A stretch of 64,000 bases of DNA from assembly GCA_934045075.1 (NCBI GenBank), contig OW203750.1, positions 8,741,218-8,805,217 on the forward strand, given 5' to 3'. The notes beneath the pieces were generated by a model that was given only the letters and a program-made list of their open reading frames with translations, had not been told where the DNA came from and did no database searches. The translations under genes and the position numbers were made by a program. Positions 10,728 through 21,189 of this stretch are shown in pieces (within the stretch, counting starts at the first letter, position 1; each line of letters opens with the position of its first letter). This stretch comes from Yponomeuta sedellus (taxonomy: Eukaryota; Arthropoda; Insecta; Lepidoptera; Yponomeutidae).

Positions 10728-10946
10728 GCTTAGTGCGAGTTTTTTAACTACTCGATCGCGTTAACGTAAACTCATATTTCTATGGCATCGAGGAAGCGCC
10801 ACCTAGCGACAAGTATGGAAATTAAAATTGCTGAGTGCGAGTTGTAATGGTTTACGTTGAGTAGTGAACACGTTTACCAGCCAAAACACGAATAAACGCG
10901 AGTGTGAGTTGTACTGTGACAGCGTTTTGCCAGTTCGAACGGTTGA
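10728..10946 (+). repeat. 220-bp repeat, inverted partner at 15963-16185
   Basis: The segment with GATCGCGTTAACGTAAACTC, GGAAGCGCCACCTAGCGACA and GAGTTGTACTGTGACAGCG matches the reverse complement of 15963-16185 along its whole length with few differences. It is probably a short DNA transposon; I did not find clear terminal inverted repeats. Confidence 0.65.
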
Positions 10947-11077
10947 CTATTATATTATGTAAGAATTGTACTGCAGGGGGCGTAAGTATTTACTTAGTAA
11001 AATTCTCAGTTCAGAATCCGGCCTACAATAACCCTTACATTCTTCTGGCCTGTTTCTGACCCCACGGCAGATACATT

Positions 11078-11232
11078 GCTTCTGGCCCCACACTAGGATA
11101 CCCTTTGTCCAAGGAAACAAAAAAAGCGACATCACAAACATGTAAACATCCAAAACCCAGCTTTTGTCCCCAGCCGGGGTTCGAACCCGGGACCACTCGC
11201 ATGGTAGGCAGAGGCGCTACCGCTGCGCCACA
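11078..11232 (-). mobile_element. SINE C (tRNA-like head and body)
   Basis: The minus strand starts GTGGCGCAGCGGTAGCGC, has box B GGGTTCGAACCCCGG, and continues into a body with GTTTACATGTTTGTGATGTC and GTATCCTAGTGTGGGGCCAG. Body copies recur at 17757, 17880, 21770, 42425 and 53905; a head copy is at 47515. Confidence 0.7.
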
Positions 11233-11242
11233 GTGTTGTCAA

Positions 11243-11608
11243 TGAAATGAATTAAATGAAAAGGTTTTACTTATTTCAAACTAGGTGTCCATTTCAAAAT
11301 CTAGATCATTTTGGAGAAAAAATGGAAAAAAAAAACTCCAAACTTAGTCTGTTCAAAGTCCTTAATTAGCATAGTTTACGTAGTTATTATAAAACATAGA
11401 ACTCATGCATTGTACTGGCTTTAATTCCAGTCTAAATAATATTTTATGTTACAGTAACTCTTTTGGCACAAAGTGTGTTTAACATATTTTTGGAACCGCG
11501 ATTCAGGCAAGCTTAATATAATAATATCTTGTTTTTATTATAGAAGCGTATACAATGCCCCATGAAGGATGTATTAGCCTTTGCCAGCCTAATTCTTGGG
11601 ATCAAAAG
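11243..11608 (-). mobile_element. 3' fragment of the CR1/L2-like LINE family, copy 1 of a local duplication
   Basis: It matches the 3' end of the full-length element at 24504-29817, including GGTGTCCATTTCAAAATCT and the ATGAA-type tail at its left edge. Bases 11319-11608 are repeated almost exactly at 11669-11957. Confidence 0.8.
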
Positions 11609-11668
11609 TTGGTTGGCTTGGTTGGCTCCGCACGTATTGACTAGTCTTTCCTGTGGGCTAGGCCGAAA
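11609..11668 (+). other. templated insert at duplication junction
   Basis: Fifty bases here, starting GGCTTGGTTGGCTCCGCACG and ending TGTGGGCTAGGCC, are identical to 12175-12224 in the neighbouring SINE B. They sit exactly between the two copies of the duplicated LINE fragment. Confidence 0.8.
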
Positions 11669-11980
11669 ATGGAAAAAAAAAACTCCAAACTTAGTCTGTT
11701 CAAAGTCCTTAATTAGCATAGTTTACGTAGTTATTATAAAACATAGAACTCATGCATTGTACTGGCTTTAATTCCAGTCTAAATAATATTTTATGTTACA
11801 GTAACTCTTTTGGCACAAAGTGTGTTTAACATATTTTTGGAACCGCGATTCAGGCAAGCTTAATATAATAATATCTTGTTTTTATTATAGAAGCGTATAC
11901 AATGCCCCATGAAGGATGTATTAGCCTTTGCCAGCCTAATTCTTGGGATCAAAAGTTTGTTTATTTCTAGTATTTAGGTT
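11669..11980 (-). mobile_element. 3' LINE fragment, copy 2 of the local duplication
   Basis: This repeats copy 1 including its 10-base A run, then continues past the point where copy 1 stops (TTTGTTTATTTCTAGTATTT), as in the full-length LINE. Copy 2 is therefore the original locus. Confidence 0.8.
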
Positions 11981-11997
11981 GCTGTATTTACATTAGA

Positions 11998-12358
11998 AGC
12001 GGTGGTAGCTCAGTGGGTAGAACCACGGACTGGCAAGCGAGAGCCCCAGGTTCGATCCCGAGTGCGGGCATGTACCAATGACTTTGTTTAATTTCAAAGT
12101 TACGTACATTTGCGAATTTGTTGTCGCAATACCACACGCTAACGGTGAAGGAAAACATCGTGAGGAAACCCGCGGCTTGGTTGGCTCCGCACGTATTGAC
12201 TAGTCTTTCCTGTGGGCTAGGCCAACTAAGCTGTCAGGATGGTATAGGTGCTGGGCAAGCCTACACCTTCTATAAAACCATGTCCCAGGCACTACAGCGT
12301 CGGAGTGGTGCCTTCACCCATCTAGTGTGAGTGAAGATACCACTGGACGCTGTATAAA
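11998..12358 (+). mobile_element. SINE B (tRNA-like head), near full length
   Basis: The head has GGTGGTAGCTCAGTGGGTAG and box B GGTTCGATCCC. The body carries GTGAAGGAAAACATCGTGAG, a motif common in lepidopteran SINEs, and the tail ends ACCACTGGACGCTGTATAAAT. Fragments of the family are at 32680, 33726, 43403, 46540 and 59255. Confidence 0.75.
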
Positions 12359-12756
12359 TCATCACATTAAGTAGATGCAAAAAGGCCAATAATATTATTA
12401 ATATTATTTACATTACATAGATGTAAGATGATATTAAGAAATACTTTTCCAAAATAAAGGTGGATGGTACAGTCAAGTTCCCGGTAAATAATTAACTAGT
12501 CCTCTTGCTCCCGAATGCTGCGCCTGGCCTGGAAAGTATTATACGATAGGGAGTGCTAAAAGGAACTAGGAATTTTAAAGCACTTTAATAAAGTCAATAT
12601 TCGACATTTACGCGTAGCTTCATTAAATGTCAAAACAACGAGGGCGAAAATGTCAAACGAAATGTCTCGTTTCTGAACTCTTATTTTTTTATTCCGTAAA
12701 ATTCTGACATTTCATAAGTGAAGTATTGTGCTGTGTGAACTTATATTATTTTTTTA

Positions 12757-12911
12757 ATGCACTAACCCGTACTAAGGACAATTTACCATGCCGGGATTCG
12801 AACCCGCAACCTCTTTTTTTTTGCCAGAGGTCGCGGGTTCGAATCCCGGCATGGGTGAAATTTTAAGCCTCTAAATAGGTTTTTAAATTGTCCTTAGCAC
12901 GGGTTAGTGCT
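12757..12911. mobile_element. fold-back pair of SINE A halves
   Basis: SINE A sequence appears in reverse at 12757-12814 and forward at 12825-12911, joined at a T9 run. The left arm lacks about 30 bp (CCTATTTAGAGGC region) that the right arm has. Confidence 0.75.
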
Positions 12912-13135
12912 TTAAAAAAAAAATATAATCATGTGGATAAAGCGATATCATTCCGATGTAAAACCTAACTGCAAAGTAGGTACTCGGGGCTGCAAGTGAT
13001 GCAAAGGTACTCGGGGCTGCAAGTGATACAGAGAGTATTGTAAAGAGGTTCGAAAATTTCACTGATGCTGGTAAGTCGCCCATTAGCTCAGTTGGAAAGA
13101 GCGCTGGCACGGATAGCCAGAGGTCGCGTAAAATA
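12895..13135 (+). mobile_element. SINE A spacer plus truncated tRNA-like head
   Basis: It holds the SINE A internal region (GATGTAAAACCTAACTGCAAAG, interrupted by a short local repeat of GTACTCGGGGCTGCAAGTGA) followed by the head, which breaks off after GAGGTCGCG. The second part of the head is missing. Confidence 0.7.
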
Positions 13136-13239
13136 TGAAATGTTGTCAATGGGAAAAGAAAAATAATATTTTAAATAAAGACACTTCAATATTGACACTC
13201 GACTCATCAACATTTATAATTTTCCAAGTATTGTTTTCC

Positions 13240-13346
13240 TACACTAACAATCTGTTAATCTACTGCTAACAGCTGTCAATGTTTTTTCTGTGTGCACTTT
13301 GGCCAACTGACAGCTGTCAACAGTGGATTAACGGATTGTTAGTGTA
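13240..13346. mobile_element. 107-bp palindromic MITE
   Basis: Arms of about 39 bp (TACACTAACAATCTGTTAAT.. and its reverse complement at the right end) pair with about five mismatches around a 29-nt loop. It has no coding capacity. Confidence 0.65.
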
Positions 13347-13711
13347 CCAGAAACCTAAGAAACCTAACTTAAGCACCATGTAAGTGTAAGTTGACCAGTT
13401 AGAGAAGTATTTAAAGGGCGCTACAATATTATGGCATTTTAATTAGAAAAGGGGTTAGTGACTTATTGCTTGTTGCGACCACTAAATGTTGGAACTTCAC
13501 TTCACATCACAAAATATTTATCGATGATAAGAAAAAGCGTGCGGAAAAAATTAAGGAAATCTCAAAAATGGGTGACGTAATTTCAAATTTAGAAAATGAT
13601 AGAGAGAATTAAAGAAATTTAAAAAAATGCTGTAAAGAGGTTTGCACCGTTACAAATTGCTCGGCACTGGCGCCATCTAGCGAGCCAAGAGGATCTAAAT
13701 AATGGTTCGTT
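13347..13711. other. no recognised feature
   Basis: AT-rich sequence between a MITE and a 5S-SINE fragment; nothing I can assign. Confidence 0.4.
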
Positions 13712-13843
13712 ATTAACCCTTGTATGTCCCCACTGCAGTCGCACGGGTCTCTTCCTGCATCGCAGGAAGGTTAGGCCATACTCCACCACGGGGGTCAAGT
13801 CCGGGTTGGTGGAGGATTGTAAGACTTTGGCGGGCCTTACTGT
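13712..13843 (-). mobile_element. 5S-SINE 3' fragment
   Basis: It holds the 3' 130 bp of the family (CAACCCTTGTATGTCCCCAC on the plus strand) and stops at CTTACTGTC, the same breakpoint as the copy at 30808-30943. Confidence 0.75.
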
Positions 13844-14500
13844 CTAATGTATAATGGTTATTTTGTTCTTATCAACTATAGGTACTCGTATATACATACG
13901 GATTGCACACGACAAGTAGTTACAAAATTGTGGCCCTAGCCGAGGCGACATTTTCCTTTGCATGAGGTTTTATCAAAAGAACTCTCTTTTTCTCAGATTA
14001 AAAAAACAGAATTTCACATAGACAAGTCCCTCATCAAAGTGGTTGGAATTTTAAACAGATCGCCTGAGCGTGCACTATCGCACTTAACAATCGAAGTACA
14101 TCTAACAGCAGTGGGGTCACCTCACGTTAGCCCTTAAGCTGACGGTGTTAAGAGCGAGAATTGAATAAAAGTGGCAATTATGGCCGTCTGACTATACAGT
14201 ACAATACCCACTGTGTACGGGGTAAGTCTGGCGTGAACACGACTGGCGATGTCAGAAAACCCGCAAACTACCGCTTGCTATTAGAAAATTACTTTAAATA
14301 GTTAACATAGCAATTTATTCGTGCCCCGTTCGTTGTTCTAAAATAATAACCTGCATTATAGGAGTCACGTGACATCGAATTGACAGTTCCGGCCGCCATC
14401 TTGAATTATGCATCTGGTAGTTCTTGGATAATTGAGTTTTAGCAGCCGCATACTACGGGCAGAACGTTCGTTCCAGAACATTCCAGTGGTCGTTAAATGT
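13844..14500. other. no recognised feature
   Basis: Mixed-composition sequence with only short chance frames. I see no match to the other repeats in the window. Confidence 0.4.
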
Positions 14501-14815
14501 ATCGATATCAATCCTTGTATGTCCCCACTGCTGGGGCACGAGTCTCTTCCTGAATCGCAGGAAAGTTAGGTCATACTCCACCACGGGGGCCGAGTCGGGT
14601 TAGTGGATAATTATAAGACAGTGGCAGACCTTACTGTCAGAAGTTATGAAGCCGCCCATAGGGCCTTTGACACGGTTTAACGACTGCCATTACATGACAG
14701 CCGGCACCAACGGCTTAACGTGCCTTGCGAAGCACGGAACCGCTCGGAAAAATGCCACTAGAGTCATAGACGATCACCCATCCATCCATCTATGAACGCT
14801 CCCTACGAGCGATTC
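14501..14815 (-). mobile_element. 5S-SINE, head degraded
   Basis: The 3' body is well preserved. The 5S-like head is shortened to a few motifs near 14770-14815 (GATCACCCATCCATC, CTACGAGCG). Confidence 0.7.
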
Positions 14816-14872
14816 GTAAACTATACATTTCTTATTAAATCAATTCCTAAACGATTTATAATAATGTACCTA

Positions 14873-15185
14873 CAGATTTGTAGGAAACCCTCGGTTCGCG
14901 AGTTTCTCTCGCACTTGACCAGTTTTACATTATACTAGCCGACCCAGCGAACTTCGTACCGCCTAGCAGTCGATTCTTAATTTTTTTTTCTCTCAAAAAA
15001 AACCATCCTCGTACTTCAAGGAATATTCTACAAAAAGAATTAGCGAAATCGGTTCAGCTGCTCTCGAGATTTGCGCTTACCAACACATTCAGCGATTCAT
15101 TTTTATATTATAGAGATAGACGCACCAGATTTGTAGGAAACCCTCGGTTCGCGAGTTTCTCTTGCACTTGACCACTTTTATTTTA
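14873..15185 (-). mobile_element. Helitron-like element inside a duplicated 60-bp repeat
   Basis: Bases 14935-15114 on the minus strand start TCTATAATATAAAA and end GGGTCGGCTAG followed by T, as expected for a short Helitron. It is flanked on both sides by near-identical 60-bp pieces (GGAAACCCTCGGTTCGCGAG) of the common lepidopteran repeat seen at 17008-17528. Confidence 0.55.
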
Positions 15186-15576
15186 TATTATTATACTGCC
15201 CACGAAACATTAAATAGGACACTACATAAGAAATAACATACACATAGGCGAGCTTATCTCTGTAAGAGATTTCTTCCAGCAAACCTTGGAGAGTCGGAGC
15301 AGCAGTAAAAGACGGGCTTATATACGTGTACAAAATAAACTACATAGACTGCAAAAACCCTTAACAATAACCTGAGCAGAAATAATACACTGCATAGAAT
15401 AAATACCTGTAAATATAAATAGATAAAATACGAGTACATAGAAAATAATAAATATATAGCTCAAAGTTACCATAGAGATGAAAAGTTTTTTTAATTATTA
15501 TTAGAGTTTTTTTAGTTTTGTTTTTGTGAAGAACTATGAGCATTAGCTTCTAAAAATAGTTATTAAAGTTAAAAAT
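15186..15576. repeat. LINE-tail-like repeat (family E) and AT-rich sequence
   Basis: The part near 15185-15330 (GCGAGCTTATCTCTGTAAGAG) is the reverse complement of pieces at 36720, 46245 and 51675. The rest is AT-rich with no assignable feature. Confidence 0.5.
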
Positions 15577-15905
15577 AGTCGCCCATTAGCTCAGTTGGGA
15601 GAGCGCTGGCACGGTTAGCCAGAGGTTGCGAGTTCGAGTCCCGGCATGGGTGGAATTTTTAGCCTCGAAATAGGTTTTTCAAATTGTCCTTAGCACGTGT
15701 TAGAGTGCATTAAAAAGAATATAATCATGTGGGTACAGCGATATCATACCGATGTAAAACCTAACTGCAAAGTAGATACTCGGAACTGCAAGTGATGCAA
15801 ATTACTTCAGCCAGATGTCGCTGCCTGTACGTAATACAGAGAGTATTGTAAAGAGGTTCGAAATTTCACTGATGCCGGTGAGTCGGATAGCCAGAGTGTT
15901 CAGTG
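15577..15905 (+). mobile_element. SINE A, head plus spacer
   Basis: The tRNA-like head at 15580-15652 is followed by the full spacer (GTGGGTACAGCGATATCATA, CAGATGTCGCTGCCTGTACG) and the start of a second, broken head (GGTGAGTCGGATAGCCAGAG). Confidence 0.75.
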
Positions 15906-15962
15906 CTAGTTTGACAGATCCAATCGAATAACTTTACTACCGCGTTAATCGAGCATTGAGTA

Positions 15963-16185
15963 TGAGTAAGTTAACCGTTCGAACTAGCAAAACGCTGTCA
16001 CAGTACAACTCGCACTCGCGTTTATTCGTGTTTTGGGTGGTAAACGTGTTCACTTCTCACCGTAAACCATTACAACGCGCACTCAGCAATTTTAATTTCC
16101 ATACTTGTCGCTAGGTGGCGCTTCCTCGATGCCATAGAAATATGAGTTTACGTTAACGCGATCGAGTAGTTAAAAAACTCGCAAT
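15963..16185 (-). repeat. 220-bp repeat, inverted partner of 10728-10946
   Basis: It is the reverse complement of 10728-10946, sharing both boundaries (CGTTCGAAC.. and ..AAAAAACTCGC). Confidence 0.65.
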
Positions 16186-16189
16186 AAGG

Positions 16190-16265
16190 ACTCAAACATC
16201 GCGGGTTCGATTCCCGGCGCGGGTGGAATTTTTAACCCTGTAAATAGGTTCTTAAAATAGTTATT
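16190..16265 (+). mobile_element. SINE A fragment (3' half of head)
   Basis: Box B region CGGGTTCGATTCCCGG followed by the diagnostic tail GGAATTTTTAACCCTGTAAA. Confidence 0.6.
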
Positions 16266-16411
16266 AAAGTTGTTAAGATTTCTCATGTTCACTTTTAGAT
16301 AAAAACATTTTATAAAACAAGTTATGATTTTTATTCCATTGCTGTCACTAGTTAGCACTCCGAAGCGTATTCAGAGACTTCTTCTTATTCAGGCTATACT
16401 AGTCCACTGCT

Positions 16412-16523
16412 GGACATAGCCCTCCCCTAAAGAGCGCCATAGCGCAAGGTTGTGCCATCATTGGGACCCCCCAATGATGGCACAACCTTGCGCTATGGCG
16501 CTCTTTAGGGGAGGGCTATGTCC
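16412..16523. repeat. perfect inverted repeat, 54-bp arms, 4-nt loop
   Basis: Arm 16412-16465 is the exact reverse complement of 16470-16523; the loop is ACCC. Confidence 0.95.
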
Positions 16524-16538
16524 TAGTGACAGCAATGG

Positions 16539-16584
16539 AGCGTGGGGATTATGGGCACTACCCAGTGCCCATAATCCCCACGCT
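16539..16584. repeat. perfect inverted repeat, 21-bp arms, 4-nt loop
   Basis: Arm 16539-16559 is the exact reverse complement of 16564-16584; the loop is again ACCC. The 15 bases between the two hairpins are the reverse complement of 16336-16350. Confidence 0.95.
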
Positions 16585-17007
16585 GGGCATGCGGGTTGGG
16601 GATCGCAGTTTAGTGGAATTGTACTGCAGGGGGCGCTGGTGCCCACCCCCCGGTTTGTGTCCCTTAGTCGCCTTTTACGACACCCGAGGGAAGAATTTGG
16701 GTTGGTGCTATTCTCTAGGCCGACACCACACAGCACTGTGTTTTAGCGACCGTGCAACTAAATCTATACTATTTTCCTCCACAGGTTTTTTACTATCGCA
16801 AAGTCAGCGCGTGAAAATCGAAACAGCAGTACTTATAGATAAAAGAACATATTACCGTCAGCCCTAACAAGGCTTCGAGTTACAAATCCGTGTAAATCAT
16901 TTATTACTTGAGCCCAGAAATGCCACCTTGCGTGCCCCGGTCACACAGTTTGCTTTCTGAAAGCTTTTGATTTTCCAACTTTGACACCATCTCAATAAAG
17001 TTGTTTT

Positions 17008-17528
17008 TAGTGTTCCGTACCTCAAAAGGAAAAAACGGAACCCTTATAGGATCACTTTGTTGTCCGTCTGTCCGTCCGTCCGTCCGTCTGTCAAGACCCT
17101 TTTTCTCAGGAACGCGTAGAGGTATAAAGCTGAAATTTATATCAATTACTCAGGTCTACTGTCCCTTGAAGCTGTGAAAAAATCAAACTTCTAAGCCAAC
17201 GCAATCAAAAGATACAGCCGTTTATGCCGCAAATTTTCGACACTTGCAAGGGAATCAAAACCTACAGGGTGCTTCCCGTGAACTCAGAATCTTGAAATTT
17301 GGTACGAAGCAACGTCTTATAGCATAGATAAAGGAAAAATTACGAAAACTATAAATTTTTAGTTACATCACATAATATATATTTTTTTAATAATTTTAAA
17401 CTTACTACCCATTTCCTCATAAACGCGTAGTATTAAATTGAAATTCGTACCAAATACTCAGGTCTATAATACAGGTTTGTACGGAACCCTCGGTGCGCGA
17501 GTCTGACTCGCACTTGGCCGGTTTTTTT
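17008..17528 (+). mobile_element. common lepidopteran non-autonomous repeat
   Basis: It opens GTGTTCCGTACCTCAAAAGG, has a short GTCC/GTCT run, and closes GGTGCGCGAGTCTGACTCGC..ACTTGGCCGG. I recognise this from many moth and butterfly genomes. It is non-coding. Confidence 0.75.
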
Positions 17529-17756
17529 GAATAAGATACGGCTTGCCAACAAAAGGTTTCCTTTTCGAAGTTCTTTTTGCATTTGCTCTATCATAAAAAC
17601 AGTATTACAGGTACCCGATAAACCCGTGTGATTATATTGCCAACTCTGCCAGTCGTGAATTATATAACTTGATACCTGGAACAGGAAGTGACATAATAAT
17701 CCAAGCCTTATTGCTGCGATGAAGTATTTTTATTTCATAAAACACTTATAACATTA

Positions 17757-17965
17757 CATTTACATACAGGCACATACATGGCTTCTGGCCTCACACTAGG
17801 ATACCCTGTGTCGTAGCAACCAGAAACAGCGACATCACAAACATGTAAACGTCCAAGAACAGGAGGTTTTTTTTTTTTTGATATTTACATGTTTGTGATG
17901 TCATTGTTTCTGGTTCCCACGACACAAGGTATCCTAGTGTGGGGCCAGATGCAATGTATGTACCT
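17757..17965. mobile_element. head-to-head pair of SINE C bodies
   Basis: The body is present in reverse at 17757-17865 and forward at 17880-17965, around a T11 run. Both lack the tRNA-like head. Confidence 0.7.
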
Positions 17966-18196
17966 GTATTATTATTATTATTATTTTATATTTTTCTTTC
18001 AGTTATCACTCTTTTAACAGAGGTACAAGTTGGCACGGGCCAAAGCCAAGTGCAGTTATTATCAGTTATTATTGCAATTATTATGTGCCTGTATTATTAT
18101 TATTATTATTATGGATACTTTGTCTCTTTTTATTTTCACAAAAAGGTATTTAATAAAGAGCACGGACCTAAGCCAAGTGCTGTTTATGTTTTAATT

Positions 18197-18528
18197 TCAA
18201 TCAGTAGAAAGAAATTTTCTTACAATGCGGCAGGTGTTGAGGATTACCGCTTTTTGTAGATATGTAACTGTGGTGCTAGGAATATTTAGTGTACTGAGAC
18301 TATTTTGTAGTGTTTTTGGGATTATTCCTGTAGTTGAAAGGACTATTGGCACTATTTTTACTTCATTGACACGCCATTGCGTTTTCAGTTCTATTGCCAA
18401 ATCTGTGTATTTGCTAAGTTTGTCAGTGATTGTGGACTGAATGTTGTGAGTATTTGGTATGGCAATATCTATTAAGTACGCGATTTTGTTGGTTTTGTCG
18501 TGAATTGTGATATCTGGCCTATTGTAGT
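18197..18528 (-). pseudogene. C-terminal fragment of a non-LTR retrotransposon protein
   Basis: The minus strand reads in one frame from the edge of the inverted duplication to a stop at 18197: NRPDITIHDKTNK, then DIAIPNTHN, KYTDLAIELK, KIVPIVLSTTGIIPK and LQKAVILNTCRIVRKFL. This is the tail seen in many insect retroelement polyproteins. The reverse transcriptase itself is absent. A relative is at 62422-62703. The frame is cut exactly at the left end of the large inverted duplication. Confidence 0.75.
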
Positions 18529-18752
18529 AAAAGCATAATAATTCCTGAACTTTTATTTTTTACGATGATTGGGTTACCATCGAAATTGAGTTCGATTTTG
18601 GCCGGCCTCGAAATTCTCGTCATTTACTTCCTTTATTTATGCACATTACATTTTTAATAAAGTGGCTGTTGTCTTTTTTATAATGCTTGTAAGCGCAAGA
18701 AATTAACTCACACAGACAAAAAGTTTAAGTAAAATATTACCTATGTACTTTT

Positions 18753-19155
18753 TAATGAGGGATTTTTCTGACAGCTATTAAAAAAAAAATAGTTCTAAAA
18801 GCTACGATGAGATGGCGCTGAATCGCAAGGGTTTACCTTTTTTTGTTTGTTATTGCTTGCCACAGGTAAAAACTATTGCTGTTTTGCGATTTCATCGACT
18901 GGAAGGAATCTAATCTGTGATCAACTGATCAACGTCAACTGATCAACTATGATTTTAGCACGAAAATCAAATAACAATAGTGCAAGAGCAAAAAAAAGAG
19001 GGAGGAAATTCCACGTGATCTGTGGACTGTGGACCACAGAATAAACTGGAAAGTGGCTTATCCTATTAAAAAAACAAAAACCCTTACTTGAAAACTCCAT
19101 CTACTGACAAATTAGGAACTACTTTTCTCAGCTGTCAGAAAAATCCCTCATTTCT
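18753..19155. mobile_element. MITE with 23-bp perfect terminal inverted repeats
   Basis: Left end AATGAGGGATTTTTCTGACA and right end its reverse complement. Subterminal sequences on both sides (GATGGCGCTGAATCGCAAGG; CTTGAAAACTCCATC) also look like diverged inverted copies. The same element lies in the right arm at about 30083-30489. Confidence 0.7.
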
Positions 19156-19187
19156 ACGCTTTTGGTCACAATTCAAAATATATTTGC

Positions 19188-19287
19188 TACGATCGCCTAC
19201 TTCATTTGCTACGAGCGGCTACGACCTTTGCTACGAGAGGCTACGACATTGCTACGAGCGGCAATTTGAATTGCTACGAGAATGTAT
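19188..19287 (+). repeat. cluster of seven GCTACGA heptamers
   Basis: GCTACGA occurs seven times in about 100 bp with variable spacing. The inverted partner cluster (TCGTAGC) is at about 29951-30050. Confidence 0.8.
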
Positions 19288-19519
19288 ACGTATTATTATG
19301 ACGTATTATATCGTATTATTATGAAAGCGCAAATTATGAAAAAAAAAATTGACGAAACAATTATAGTATTTTCTAAGGTTAACACGAGCAGTAGACATAA
19401 TTAAAACTGTTTTTATCATCCGTCATATCATCCGTCATCCGGGACCACGGCACCTGAAAAAGTGCCGAAACGTTGGAAAATTGTAAAAAATGTAATAAAC
19501 GAGCATAAATCCGTATAAA

Positions 19520-20092
19520 AAGAGTTTTAAGAAACAATTATATTTTTCAAACGTAAGTGGAAGGGCCGGTAAGGGACGTCCCAGGCGGACATACTTCAAC
19601 CAAATCTTCTCTTCGATCTTGTAAATACGAGTAACCTCACAAGGCTCCACTTTAAAAATAACAAAAGAGTAGCAAAAGCAAGAAAGCAGAATCATTGCAG
19701 TAGAAATTAGGTCCTTGAGAAGTAAGTAGTGTTACTTTGAATGACAGGATACGCAATAGTCTGATTGGAGAACGTTGTGGACTGAAAGAGGATGTAGTGA
19801 CTAGAATTTAGAAAGGAATGTTGCGTTGGTTTGGAAATGTGGAGAGGATGAAGGAAGAAAGATTGACGAAACAAATATTTGTATTGCGAATGTAAGTATA
19901 AGGGCGCGTAAGGGGCGTTCCAGGTGGACATGCTTCAACCAAATAGGGGATGTATTAGCAAAGGAGAAGATAAAAAGTACCCGGAACCGGCGTGCGTGCA
20001 TGCAACGACTTATGAACGTTGATGAAGCGAAGGTGATCTGTCAGGATCATGGCAAGTGGCAATCCCTGGTCTCGGAACCTCTATTTGTCTAA
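19520..20092 (+). mobile_element. RTE-like LINE 3' end
   Basis: Bases 19826-20092 encode a recognisable C-terminal RT tail (WKCGEDEGRKIDETNI, ARKGRSRWTCFNQIGDVLA, KSTRNRRACMQRLM). The upstream part (19520-19700) is a second, separated piece of the same kind (AGGGACGTCCCAGGCGGACA). Other 3' ends of this family carry a TATG tail. Mirrored at 23827-24399. Confidence 0.7.
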
Positions 20093-20189
20093 GCACTGTT
20101 CTACCAATTTTATTTGTCTCTGTGTATTATTCTTCTCGATAATAAATATTATTTATATTTGTGTTTGTATTATTTGTATTTTGTGTTTT

Positions 20190-20436
20190 GTTCACTGGCT
20201 GGCACATTGACGCGGCGCGCTGGCCACTCTTAGATATAAAAAAGAAAATGAACCATTTTTTTTGTCGTTTTTCACTGGCTGACACATAGACGTGGCGCGC
20301 TGGCCACTCTTAAATTTAAAAAGAAAATAAACTGTTTTCTGGCCACTCTTAAATAAAAAAAAAAGATAAATTGTTTTCTTTTTGGTAAATCGTCGTGACG
20401 CGCTGGCCACTTTCAGATTTAAAAAATAAAATAAAC
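20190..20436. repeat. imperfect minisatellite with GCGCGCTGGCCACTCTTA core
   Basis: The core GCGCTGGCCACTCTTAAAT plus an A-rich run recurs about four times in 250 bp; a related piece is at 20822-20880. Mirrored at 23483-23729. Confidence 0.6.
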
Positions 20437-20722
20437 GGTTAGTGCATTAAAAATAAAAATAGTATAATCATGTGGGTACAGTGATATCGTACCGATGTAA
20501 AACCTAACTGCAAAGTAGGTAGTCGGGGCTGTAAGTGATGCAATTTGCTTAAGCCAGATGTCGCTGCCTGTACGTAATACAGAGAATAGTGTAGAGGTTC
20601 GAAATTTCACTGATGCCGTGAGTCGCCCATTGGCTCAATTGGTAGAGCGCTGGCACGGATAGCCAGAGGTTGCGGGTTCGAATCCCGGCATGGGTGAAAT
20701 TTTTAGCCTCTAAATAGGTTTT
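20437..20722 (+). mobile_element. SINE A in left arm
   Basis: Spacer first (ATAATCATGTGGGTACAGTG), then the tRNA-like head at about 20625-20697 and its tail. Mirrored at 23197-23482. Confidence 0.75.
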
Positions 20723-21189
20723 TAGAAAATAAACTATTTTCTTGTTTTTTGTAACTTTTTTCCTTTATGGAAAAGGCTAAGAGCTTAAGCCCATACCACC
20801 TACTATTTTTTTTGTCTTTTTTCACTGGCTGGCACATTGGCAGTCTTAGAATTAAAATTAAAAAAAAATGTCTTTTTTCACTTTTTTATGTCATGGCTCC
20901 GTAAAATGTAATACGCACGAGAAAATTACATTTCTTTAGTTTTAAATTGATGACACAAACGATTTTTGTTGGACGCATTCCCTCTGCCCGCTCCCGCCAA
21001 TGTCTACGCCACAACGGGTAATTTTCCATAGCAGATAAGAGAGAATATTCCTCGAGAGGATTCTTCACTCAATATGCGGGTGGGGCCATGATTAGATTTT
21101 TTATCGGAACGCGTCAATATATCCTGTACGGGGTTTAATGAGTATCTTTAAGGCAGATCTTACTTCCCGCATCCAATTCACTCGCATAT

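Larger units (their letters stand above)
16388..16720 (-). mobile_element. LINE 3' tail (family Y) carrying two perfect hairpins
   Basis: The family starts AGGCTATACTAGTCCACTGC on the plus strand and is seen also at 32990, 46918 and 50405 (same strand) and 36895 and 42034 (opposite). This copy contains 54-bp and 21-bp perfect inverted duplications that the others lack. Confidence 0.7.

Noticed and set aside
19826..20092. Host gene encoding an 88-aa protein
   Set aside because: It is the C-terminal tail of an RTE-like LINE and is repeated in the other arm and at 45385, 50815 and 54091.
20886..21068. 60-aa frame conserved between the two arms
   Set aside because: Identity comes from the recent duplication, with one amino-acid change; there is no other sign of coding.
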